Shown here in pieces: positions 41,918-49,737 of a stretch of DNA of 64,000 nt (position 1 is the stretch's first letter; the number at the start of each line of letters is the position of its first letter). Under the pieces are notes generated by a model. That model saw only the letters and a program-made list of their open reading frames with translations. It had not been told where the DNA came from and made no database searches. The stretch comes from Pandoraea horticolens (GTDB lineage: Bacteria > Pseudomonadota > Gammaproteobacteria > Burkholderiales > Burkholderiaceae). Both the position numbers and the translations under genes were made by a program. The stretch lies in NCBI RefSeq assembly GCF_902459555.1, contig NZ_CABPSM010000013.1, forward strand, positions 62,001-126,000. The letters are read 5' to 3'.

Positions 41918-42968
41918 TCGGCATTTTTCCCGGCGCGCATTGATGCTCCGTCCCGCCCGAAACGAAGATCGCGGGGTCGCTGGTGACTGATCCGATCACG
42001 GCCCCCAACGCCGCACGCGCGTGACGCTCATAGTTGATGTCGGCGTCGGTCAGCATCGTGGTTCTCCATCCGCGTATCCGGCCGTCCGGACTCGCGTCGG
42101 CCTTTGCGAAGATCGCGGCAACGGCGCCGCGTGGCGCATCGCCAATCAGATCCCGGACAGTATTCGCGTCGATAACGTCATTCAACACACCATGACGAAT
42201 CGAGAAATCGCTCGTCGATCGTGGTGAATTACCGAAAAGGAGTACCTCGCAATTTCTCAACTCCCCGCCCGCCGATGTCGATGCGACCGACGAGTACAGC
42301 TCAAGCCGTTTCGCAATCGCTTCGTTCGACACGCCGGTGGCATCCACTTCGTCGAGCGCGACGGCAACCCCCAGCGCGGTTGCGCCCCGCGCATACGGCT
42401 TCGATGCATTCGCGTCACGGGTGACGATCGGCTTGCCGCGCTTGTCTGCATCGGCGATGAGGGCCGGTGTCAGCAACGGCCCTTTGACCTGCACGTAGTG
42501 GACGTCCTTGGCATCCGAAATGCCGGCCTGAAGCATCGCGCCACGTACCGCTTCCGCAACCAGCTCGACTTGCCTGAGCGTGCCGATTTCCTCGGGCAGA
42601 AGATCTCGGGTTACGGTGACTCCCAGGACGAGTCGTGCCGCCCCATTGGAGCTCGTAGCGCCGTCGTCATCGACTCGCGTGAAGATGGTGGCGTGAGGCG
42701 ACAGCACCCCTTCCGTGCCCCCCGACCATACAAAGCAAATCCGACTCGCGATGGTGTCGCGCGAAACGCCCATTTTGCTCGCAATCAGCAGTTGAAATGA
42801 TTGCGTGGCAAACCCTCGCGTGAAGTCGTTAGCGCCGCCATTGCCCTCAGTTTTGCCAATGACGGCAACAATCGTGGACGGATCGATATCGCCGCAATCG
42901 ATCAGGCGTTCCAAGGCCGACGTATCGCTCGGCGACATCATGGGAATTTTATGCAAATGGATCTTCAT
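41895..42968 (-). CDS. Ring-opening amidohydrolase, cyanuric acid hydrolase/barbiturase family
   Basis: A 357-residue member of the small AtzD/barbiturase family, which opens cyanuric acid or barbituric acid by hydrolysis. The three repeated domains each keep their Lys-Ser pair: Lys39 (VIGKTEGNG) and Ser82 (WSGGTEGVLSPH); Lys162 (VQVKGPLLTP) and Ser232 (ASTSAGGEL); Lys289 (FAKADASPDG) and Ser337 (FVSGGTEHQCAPG). The RDLLPEEIG and RTTMLTDADIN segments are also family hallmarks. The choice between cyanurate and barbiturate is not made by these motifs. It overlaps the downstream amidase gene. A BMP-type ABC importer is encoded upstream on the same strand, so substrate uptake and ring opening are linked. 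Confidence 0.92.
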   Translation of the reverse strand: MKIHLHKIPMMSPSDTSALERLIDCGDIDPSTIVAVIGKTEGNGGANDFTRGFATQSFQLLIASKMGVSRDTIASRICFVWSGGTEGVLSPHATIFTRVDDDGATSSNGAARLVLGVTVTRDLLPEEIGTLRQVELVAEAVRGAMLQAGISDAKDVHYVQVKGPLLTPALIADADKRGKPIVTRDANASKPYARGATALGVAVALDEVDATGVSNEAIAKRLELYSSVASTSAGGELRNCEVLLFGNSPRSTSDFSIRHGVLNDVIDANTVRDLIGDAPRGAVAAIFAKADASPDGRIRGWRTTMLTDADINYERHARAALGAVIGSVTSDPAIFVSGGTEHQCAPGKMPIAAIVRH

Positions 42969-43111
42969 CAGAGGTTCCTAAGAGATCGATATGAATTTCA
43001 TCGGATTATGGAATATGGGATACGTCGGATGTGCCGCCCAACCTCTCCCAAAGCGATATGGAGACATCGACGGTGAAGACGGGCGGCCTCTCAACATCTG
43101 ACGATGGGCGA

Positions 43112-44047
43112 TCAATGACGGACAATCGCCGTGCCCAACGCAGACGGCATGCGCGTCGCGCGGCCGAAGAAACACAGGACGGCGAGCGCCATCAGATACG
43201 GGGCCATCTGGATCACATAGGAACTCGTCGACAGCCCCCAACCCTGCATGTTGAGACCGACGGCATTGCTCGCTCCGAACAGCAGACAGGCGAGCATGAC
43301 CGGCACCGGCCGCCAGCGGCCGATCAACACGGCGGCGAGCGCAATGAATCCCCGGCCGTTGGTCATCCCGTCGGTGAAGGTGCCCAATTGATCCAGCGCC
43401 AACGCCGCGCCGCCCACACCGGCAAATGCCCCGGCGGCGATGAGCGCCCAACCCCGCACGGCGGCTGGACTGGACCCGGCAGCGAAGACCGCCGACGGGT
43501 TTTCGCCCGTGGCACGAACCAACAACCCGGTTTGCGTGCGTCGCATCAGAAGGTGAAGCAGGAAGGGGCAGGCAAAGGCGACATAGGTCAGCAATGTCTG
43601 ATGAAACAGGCCGGGCCCGATGACGGGCAGCTTCGATAAGCCGGGAATCAACACCGGGCCAGGCGTAGGAAGTTGCAGATTCGGTGCACGTCCTCCAAAG
43701 AGAGCGCGAAGCGCAAAGCTCGTCACACCTGCGACCAGGATATTGACCGACAGCCCCGTGACCATGTGATCGGTTCGGAACCTGCCGGTGACGACAGTCA
43801 TGATCAATCCAATGGTTGCGCCCCCCAATGCGCTGAACAAGAGGCCGGCCATGTAATTTCCGCTGAGGTATTCGACAACCGCGCCCGAGAACGCGCCCAT
43901 CAACATCATGCCTTCCACACAGACACCGAAGGTTCCGGCGGCCTCGCAAAGTGTCGCGCCAAGCGCGGCGAACATCAGCGGCGTGGCAATGCGAACCGTG
44001 GAGGCGATCAGTCCGGCCGCAACGTTCGTGTCGAGAAAAAGGTTCAT
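43112..44047 (-). CDS. ABC importer permease 2 (BMP/nucleoside type)
   Basis: A 311-residue inner-membrane permease of the BPD_transp_2 family. The opening NVAAGLIASTVRIATPLMFAALGATLCEAAGTFGVCVEGMMLMGAFSG is characteristic of the second permease of nucleoside/BMP importers (NupQ, YufQ). About nine hydrophobic helices follow. Its ATG overlaps the stop of the first permease gene by four bases. It ends 143 bases before the ring-opening amidohydrolase gene. Confidence 0.9.
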   Translation of the reverse strand: MNLFLDTNVAAGLIASTVRIATPLMFAALGATLCEAAGTFGVCVEGMMLMGAFSGAVVEYLSGNYMAGLLFSALGGATIGLIMTVVTGRFRTDHMVTGLSVNILVAGVTSFALRALFGGRAPNLQLPTPGPVLIPGLSKLPVIGPGLFHQTLLTYVAFACPFLLHLLMRRTQTGLLVRATGENPSAVFAAGSSPAAVRGWALIAAGAFAGVGGAALALDQLGTFTDGMTNGRGFIALAAVLIGRWRPVPVMLACLLFGASNAVGLNMQGWGLSTSSYVIQMAPYLMALAVLCFFGRATRMPSALGTAIVRH

Positions 44048-45132
44048 ACGCGCTTATGCCTCCGGTCCAGCCCGCGTGCGCAAAGCACAAACACCATCGT
44101 CAGTCCTTGAAGCACATAAACCAGTGACGACGGCACACCGATGTCTCTCTGCATTGCAAGGGCGCCGGCCTCGACGAAGCCAAAGAACAGTCCCGCCGGG
44201 ATAACCGCCAGCGGGTCGAGTCCTGCCAGCAGCGCCACAGCGACACCCTTGAAACCGAAGCCGACGGAAAAACCTTCAATCAGGCGAGATTGCACGCCGA
44301 GCACTTCGATCGCCCCCGCGACACCGGCCAACCCACCGGCAATCAACATCGCAACGACGACGACACGTGTCTGCGACACCCCCGAGTAGCGAGCGGCCGA
44401 CGGACTCGCACCGACCATGCGAGCACTGAATCCGAAGGGGGTCATCCACAGCAGGAAGGCCACGGCCAGGCAAGCGAAGATCGCCAGCAGAATGCCAATC
44501 GTCAGATCGGTATTCGAAATCAGCAGCGGCAAGAACGTACCATCCGGAACCACCGGGGATTGGGGGAACCCGGCCCCTGGCTCGCCCATCGGGCCATTGA
44601 GCACCTCACCCACCAGCAGCAGGCCCACGAAATTGAGCATCAGTGTCGAGATGACCTCATTGACACCCCGCCAAATCCGTAGCGCTGCCGCGAGGAAAGC
44701 CCAGAGGGCTCCCCCGATGGCCGCACTCAGCAGTGACATCAGAAGCGGCAACGGGCCGGATAGATCGCAGGTATGCAACGCCGCCCATGTCGCGAAGATC
44801 CCGCCGACGGCAATCTGTCCTTCTGCACCGATGCTGATGATGCGGGCGCGGAAACACAAGGCGATGCCGGCAGCCGCGAGGATGTATGGCGCACTCTTGT
44901 TCAATGCGAAGGCCACTGCATCGGCCGATCCAAAGGCGCCGATCGCCATATGCCAGAATGCAACCGCCGGGTTGTGCCCCGACATCATGATGAAGATCGC
45001 CGTCACGCCGAACGCGAGGAGAACGGCGAGGATCGCGTCTCTAAGAGCGCGAGCCAGCGTGAGGCGCTGCAAGATACGGTCGATCAGCGATTCTGGCCGG
45101 GTAATTGCCATCGTAGAGTCTTCAGTGTTCAT
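44044..45132 (-). CDS. ABC importer permease 1 (BMP/nucleoside type)
   Basis: A 362-residue permease of the BPD_transp_2 family (YufP/NupP type): SAPYILAAAGIALCFRARIISIGAEGQIAVGGIFATW, then RGVNEVISTLMLNFVGLLLVGEVLNGPM, a segment conserved in this group. The start at 45132 (MNTEDSTMAITRPES) overlaps the ATPase stop by one base (TGATG). A longer open frame to 45393 is a shadow inside the ATPase gene. About ten hydrophobic helices are visible. It pairs with the permease at 43112-44047. Confidence 0.9.
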   Translation of the reverse strand: MNTEDSTMAITRPESLIDRILQRLTLARALRDAILAVLLAFGVTAIFIMMSGHNPAVAFWHMAIGAFGSADAVAFALNKSAPYILAAAGIALCFRARIISIGAEGQIAVGGIFATWAALHTCDLSGPLPLLMSLLSAAIGGALWAFLAAALRIWRGVNEVISTLMLNFVGLLLVGEVLNGPMGEPGAGFPQSPVVPDGTFLPLLISNTDLTIGILLAIFACLAVAFLLWMTPFGFSARMVGASPSAARYSGVSQTRVVVVAMLIAGGLAGVAGAIEVLGVQSRLIEGFSVGFGFKGVAVALLAGLDPLAVIPAGLFFGFVEAGALAMQRDIGVPSSLVYVLQGLTMVFVLCARGLDRRHKRV

Positions 45133-46712
45133 CACGTCAATGAACCCTCCATGACTTTCGAACGCTCCGGCGTCTCGTCCGCCCCGGACATCAGCATGCC
45201 GATCTGCGTCAGATCGACATGCGCGCGGGCGACGACGCCCTTCAATTGCCCCGCACTCAATACACCGATGCGATCTCCCAGCATCAGCACCTCTTCCAAC
45301 TCTGCCGAAATGTAGATGACAGCCGCGCCGGCATCGCGAAGCGCCAGAATCCGGTCCACAACGAATCTCGTCGCCCCGGGATCGAGGCCCCATGTCGGCT
45401 GCATCGCGATCAGCACGCGTGGCCCTCGCCCTATCTCTCGCGCCAGCACGATCTTCTGCTGGTTGCCGCCGGACAACGCGCCGGCAATGCCCTCGGGGCC
45501 CGGGCAGGCAATCCGGAACGCCGCGATCTGTTCTTGTGCACGACGGCGAAACGCCTTGCGATTAAGCATTGCCCCCTTGCTGAATGGTTTTCGGGAGAAA
45601 TCTCGAATCGCGAGGTTGTCTTCGACGGTCATTGCAGGAATCAGGCTCGTTTGAGCACGATCGACTGGCACATAAGCAATGCCTGCCGCGAGGCGGCCGC
45701 GTGCGCCCATATCGGTGATGTCGACGCCGTCGAGCGTGATCGAACCGCTCTGCCCCCGGCGCAGTCCGGCGAGCGCCTCGGCGAGTTCCGTCTGACCGTT
45801 TCCATCGATGCCGGCAATCGCCAGAATCTCGCCCCGGCGCAACTCGAAATTCACGTCGTTGATCCGCGGTTGGCCGAGCTTGTCCGCGACGGTGAGTCCG
45901 CGAACCTGAAGCACGGTTTCGCGATTGCCAAATTCGGCACGGCGCGCCGGCTCGTCGATATCGCGATCGACCATCAGACGCGCAAGCTCGGATCGATGAG
46001 TGTGGGCTACGTCAAACCTGCTCGCCACCCTGCCTGAGCGCAAGACAATGCCCTCGTCGCAAGCGTCCATCACTTCCCCGAGTTTGTGGGTGATGAAAAT
46101 GACCGACCGCCCCTCGTCCTTGAGCACGTGCATGATCTTGATGAGGCTCTGCACCTCAGGTGCACTCAGGTTGGAGGTGGGTTCGTCGAGGATAAGCAGA
46201 TCCGCGCCGCGCAGGATCGCCTTGACGATCTCGACACGCTGACGCTGGCCGAAAGAGAGGTCCGAGACGAGACGCTCGGGGTTCAGCTCCAGACCGTAGC
46301 GGGCACTGGCCTCCCTGACCAATTCCGCCATCTTTGCGCGGCGTAGCCAGCGTCCGGATGCGGGCCATCCGAGCATGACGTTGTCCACGACGGCCATCGA
46401 CTCGACGAGCATGAAATGCTGATGAATCATGCCGATGCCCGCGGCAATCGCATCACGCGGGTCATGCCCCGCAAGCTCTCGCCCTTTGAATAGAATCACC
46501 CCGCTGTCAGGATGGGTGATGCCAAACACCAGCTTCATCAGCGTGCTCTTTCCCGACCCATTCTCGCCAAGCAGTGCAACGATGCGCCCGCGAGGCACGA
46601 CCAGATCGACGCTGTCATTGGCCACGACGGCGCCAAACCGCTTACATATCTTCTGCAGTTCGAGAATGGGCCGCAACGGCGGGTTGCCCGCCGTGCTCTG
46701 CACGCTCGTCAT
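45132..46712 (-). CDS. ABC importer ATP-binding protein with two fused ATPase domains (BMP/nucleoside type)
   Basis: A 526-residue tandem ATPase of the sugar/nucleoside importer type. Domain 1 has Walker A GENGSGKST, signature LSFGQRQRVEIVKAI and Walker B LLILDEPTSNLS. Domain 2 has a degenerate Walker A (AGIDGNGQTEL), as is normal for the second half of this group, and signature LSGGNQQKIVLAREIGRG. Downstream, WGLDPGATRFVVDRIL replaces a strict Walker B (MQPTWGLD), also normal for this group. It energises the two permeases. It begins 3 bases after the binding-protein gene stop, so the four transport genes form one operon. Confidence 0.93.
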   Translation of the reverse strand: MTSVQSTAGNPPLRPILELQKICKRFGAVVANDSVDLVVPRGRIVALLGENGSGKSTLMKLVFGITHPDSGVILFKGRELAGHDPRDAIAAGIGMIHQHFMLVESMAVVDNVMLGWPASGRWLRRAKMAELVREASARYGLELNPERLVSDLSFGQRQRVEIVKAILRGADLLILDEPTSNLSAPEVQSLIKIMHVLKDEGRSVIFITHKLGEVMDACDEGIVLRSGRVASRFDVAHTHRSELARLMVDRDIDEPARRAEFGNRETVLQVRGLTVADKLGQPRINDVNFELRRGEILAIAGIDGNGQTELAEALAGLRRGQSGSITLDGVDITDMGARGRLAAGIAYVPVDRAQTSLIPAMTVEDNLAIRDFSRKPFSKGAMLNRKAFRRRAQEQIAAFRIACPGPEGIAGALSGGNQQKIVLAREIGRGPRVLIAMQPTWGLDPGATRFVVDRILALRDAGAAVIYISAELEEVLMLGDRIGVLSAGQLKGVVARAHVDLTQIGMLMSGADETPERSKVMEGSLT

Positions 46713-46714
46713 CG

Positions 46715-47761
46715 TTACAGTCCGCCGCGCGCGTCTTGCGGTGTCACGGTGATCTTCAGATTACCGTCAGCAAACTTTTTCTCAACGTCGCCCAGCTCCT
46801 GCGAGATGGCGGCCGGTACCACGGGGTTGAATTGCTGTCCCGTTTGGTAAGCGAGTTGCGCGCCCGTACTTCCTTTACTATTCAGGCCGTACAAGCGATA
46901 TTCCCCGCCCTTCGGGCCGTGCGTTGCGGAATCGGCAACGGCGGCGTACATATCGCCCCATTGCTCGACGATATTCGTCAGCACATTCTTCGGTGCGAGC
47001 GCCGTGTCAGCGACCGAACGGCCAGCGGCGTAGACATTTTTCTCCTTCGCCGCGGCAATGATTCCTGACTGACCCGCATTCAATTTGCCAGTGACAAAGT
47101 CGGCTCCCCACGCGATCAGCGACAGTGCCGCTTCCTTGGCCGCGCCGGCGTCCTCCATGTCCTGGACATAGATCACCTTGACCTGAATGTCCGGCCGCAC
47201 GCTCTTTGCCCCCTTGCGGAATGCGCCGACCTGAGCGACCACATTAGGCAGGCCCTCGAGGCCGTTCACCGACCCGATCTTCCCGGTCTTGCTCATTCGT
47301 GCCGCCAGCACACCTTCCAGAAAGCCGAACTGTGTATTGTCGAAGTCGACCGAAGTCACGTTTTTTCCAGACCCGGCCGAGCCGGACCCCACGACGAACA
47401 ACGTCTTCGGAAAGCGTGGGCCAACGGCTTGCGCCGCCGACTGAAAGCGCCCGGTATGACCGATGACCAGGCGATACCCCTGACGAGCGTAGTCGCGCAT
47501 GGCCTGTGCCATGTCCGCAGGCTGGACGTTCTCCGAGTAAGCAACGTCCCAACCCATGGCTTTGAGTTGCTTCACCCCCGCGTAACCCTGTGCGTTCCAG
47601 CTCTGGTCGTTGACACTACCGGGCAACAGAATCGCGGCCTTCTCTGCAGCAAACGCCGAAGCGGAAACCACGGCCATCCCGGCAAGCCCCAGGATGAACG
47701 CCTGCCTCAAACGTCGGGCGATGCTTTTACAGGAACGCACTTCATTTTGTTTATTGAACAT
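46715..47761 (-). CDS. BMP-family periplasmic substrate-binding protein
   Basis: A 348-residue binding protein of the basic membrane protein (PnrA/BMP) family, which usually captures nucleosides or nucleobases. The start at 47761 begins a long Arg/Lys-rich signal peptide cleaved after AFA. The mature N-terminus AAILLPGSVNDQSWNAQGYAGVKQL and the later GFLEGVLAARMSKTGKIGSVNGLEGLPNV are diagnostic. Codons further upstream to 47914 would add a non-signal tail. As first gene of the operon with a cyanurate/barbiturate-type hydrolase, its ligand is expected to be a nitrogen-rich ring resembling a pyrimidine. That is an inference from context. Confidence 0.9.
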   Translation of the reverse strand: MFNKQNEVRSCKSIARRLRQAFILGLAGMAVVSASAFAAEKAAILLPGSVNDQSWNAQGYAGVKQLKAMGWDVAYSENVQPADMAQAMRDYARQGYRLVIGHTGRFQSAAQAVGPRFPKTLFVVGSGSAGSGKNVTSVDFDNTQFGFLEGVLAARMSKTGKIGSVNGLEGLPNVVAQVGAFRKGAKSVRPDIQVKVIYVQDMEDAGAAKEAALSLIAWGADFVTGKLNAGQSGIIAAAKEKNVYAAGRSVADTALAPKNVLTNIVEQWGDMYAAVADSATHGPKGGEYRLYGLNSKGSTGAQLAYQTGQQFNPVVPAAISQELGDVEKKFADGNLKITVTPQDARGGL

Positions 47762-48288
47762 AGCGATGTACCGTGTGTAGAGAATTTGACGGTTTTCGAG
47801 CGCGCTTTGATTGCGATCCATGCACCCGACAGGACCAATATAAGTCGCTAAAAATTCGTCGCGGGACGTCATTTCACCGAGCGGAAGCACGCCCGCAATT
47901 CCAATAGCAATCAATTACTTACATTGTTTCCCGGATGAAATCTCCGTCCACCGGGATGCCACTGGAAAAGTAATATGGGAAAAATGGGGAGGGCCGCGCT
48001 CGAATTGGCGCGTGGTGTTTGAGCGACACCGCGTCTTGCGAGGAATGGGGAGACCCGGTATCTGCGAGACCGAGCTGAAGATGACGACGTATCGCTGAGC
48101 GCGTTCGATGAAGCCGGGAAGATGCTTCCCGCTCCGGCCGCGTCGGGCTGGCAGCGAGAGCGTGTGCGTGTACTCGTACAGACCGTGCTTGCCGTCAGCG
48201 CCGCCCCCCGAGTTTCCTCATGTGCCGGCCGCGTCCTTTAATCGCGAAGTGAACCTTTGGACAATATCCGGTTACGGCATCGCGACTG
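47762..48288. promoter_or_regulatory. 527-bp region holding the BMP operon promoter
   Basis: This is the gap between the BMP binding-protein start and the end of the TetR gene. The AT-rich segment CAATCAATTACTTACATTG near 47908-47927 is the most promoter-like part. A binding site for the IclR regulator is expected here, but no convincing palindrome was found. The right half (48000-48288) is GC-rich and holds nothing recognisable. Confidence 0.35.
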
Positions 48289-48864
48289 CTATGCCGGCAG
48301 AAGACCCGCAACGCGATAGCTTTCAATTAGCCCGTCATAGAGAGAAATATCCGAGCGGCTCCTGGCAATGAGCTGAGCGCCAGCGACGGCTGCGAAGATG
48401 GCGCGAGCACGCCGTTCGCTATCCTCAGCACCGACCACGGCCGCGGCGGATAGCACCCGGCTCAGCCACGCAACGTTCACATCGGCAAAGGTCCGGACCT
48501 CTTTCGTCACCACTTCCGGCAGGTCATCAGATTCCGCGGCCATGAAGCTGCAAAGGCACATGCGGTTGCCACTCTCAAGCGCCTTGCGAAAGGTATCGGG
48601 ATAGTGGCGCAGGCAGTCGATCGGATCTGCGGATTCGGCCCAAAGCCCATCCAGGGTCGCGGCTGACTTCTCCCAATAACGCCTCGCCACCGCTGCGCCG
48701 AGATCTGCCTTGCTTGCGAAGTGATGGTAGATGCTCGCGGGCTTGATGCCGATATCCTCAGCGAGCTGGCGATAATTCAAGCCGCTGTAGCCGTGCGCCT
48801 GCGCAATCTTTGTGGCAGCCACCAGGATTCGCTCCCTGGAGTTCAAGCCTGAGTCGTTCTTCAC
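48289..48864 (-). CDS. TetR/AcrR-family repressor
   Basis: A 191-residue TetR-family protein. The helix-turn-helix is SRERILVAATKIAQAHGYSGLNYRQLAEDIGIKPASIYHHFASKADLGAAV (about 8-58), with YHHFASK the usual recognition-helix end. The C-terminal ligand domain contains GNRMCLCSFMAAESDDLP, typical of the group with C-terminal domain TetR_C_11/LmrA-like. The GTG at 48864 has GGAGG eight bases upstream and is preferred to the GTG at 48879. A perfect palindrome in the gap and the divergent glutathione transferase suggest that it represses that gene and itself, as electrophile-sensing TetR proteins do. Confidence 0.88.
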   Translation of the reverse strand: MKNDSGLNSRERILVAATKIAQAHGYSGLNYRQLAEDIGIKPASIYHHFASKADLGAAVARRYWEKSAATLDGLWAESADPIDCLRHYPDTFRKALESGNRMCLCSFMAAESDDLPEVVTKEVRTFADVNVAWLSRVLSAAAVVGAEDSERRARAIFAAVAGAQLIARSRSDISLYDGLIESYRVAGLLPA

Positions 48865-48927
48865 TACTACTGCCTCCACAAACTGGAATGACTGTTGACG
48901 CAGGAGAGTATAGCCGCTATCGTTAAT

Positions 48928-48941
48928 CTAACGAACGTTAG
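48928..48941. promoter_or_regulatory. Putative TetR operator between tetR-like and GST genes
   Basis: CTAACGAACGTTAG is a perfect inverted repeat (arms CTAACG and CGTTAG around AA). An overlapping extra half-site gives CGTTA-ATC-TAACG at 48921-48933. It lies in the 147-base divergent region, 64 bases upstream of the TetR start and 70 bases upstream of the GST start. Confidence 0.65.
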
Positions 48942-49011
48942 GTAGATATCCTGGGCAATTTCCTTCTTATATTGTCCGGTCCCATGTAACACAGCACGCA
49001 GTGAGGCAAGC

Positions 49012-49695
49012 ATGACTTCCGGCTCCATGAATTTTGACGTAACCACGCTCCCGATCATGACGATTTACGATTTTCCCAAGGGACCTTATCCGACGCGCGT
49101 GCGTATCGCCCTAGCCGAGAAAAATCTGCAATCGCGCGTCGAGTTCGTGATGGTCGATCTTTACAAGGGGGAGCACAAAAGACCCGAATTCATCGCCGAG
49201 AAAAACTACTCGGGCACGCTGCCGGTCCTCGAACTCAACGACGGAACCTGCATCGCCGAATGCACCGCCATTACCGAATATCTCGATACGCTCGATGGCG
49301 CACCCACGCTAACCGGCAAGACGCCGCTTGAAAAGGGCGTGATCCACATGATGAGTAAGCGCGCCGAGTTGGAGGTGCTCGATGCCATCAGTGTCTATTT
49401 CCACCATGCCACGCCAGGGCTTGGGCCCAACGTCGAACACTATCAGAACTCCGAATGGGGGGGTCGTCAGCGCGACAAAGCCCTGAGGGGCATGCGCTAC
49501 TTCAATGACGTTCTGAAAAAGCAAATGTTTGTCGCCGGGGACGCCTTCTCGATGGCCGACATCACCCTCATTGGCGGTCTGGTCTTTGCGTCGATCGTGA
49601 GGCTGTCCGTGCCTGCAGAGTGCGAAGCCCTTCTTGCTTGGTACACGAGAATGCTGGAACGCCCGAGCGTCAAAAACCAGCCGGCGTTCGCCTGA
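49012..49695 (+). CDS. Glutathione S-transferase
   Basis: A 227-residue soluble GST. The N-terminal thioredoxin-like domain reads TIYDFPKGPYPTRVRIALAEKNLQ, then the cis-Pro segment SGTLPVLELNDGTCIAECTAITEYLD, which forms the glutathione site. The helical C-terminal domain has FVAGDAFSMADITLIGGLVF, the conserved N-capping/hydrophobic-staple motif. A GAGG ribosome-binding site precedes the ATG. It is divergent from the TetR gene and next to an efflux pump gene, which suggests a conjugation-and-export response to electrophiles. Confidence 0.9.
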   Translation: MTSGSMNFDVTTLPIMTIYDFPKGPYPTRVRIALAEKNLQSRVEFVMVDLYKGEHKRPEFIAEKNYSGTLPVLELNDGTCIAECTAITEYLDTLDGAPTLTGKTPLEKGVIHMMSKRAELEVLDAISVYFHHATPGLGPNVEHYQNSEWGGRQRDKALRGMRYFNDVLKKQMFVAGDAFSMADITLIGGLVFASIVRLSVPAECEALLAWYTRMLERPSVKNQPAFA

Positions 49696-49737
49696 AATCA
49701 CACAAGAGCGGACGTTTTGCATGCGTTTGGCGAGGCC

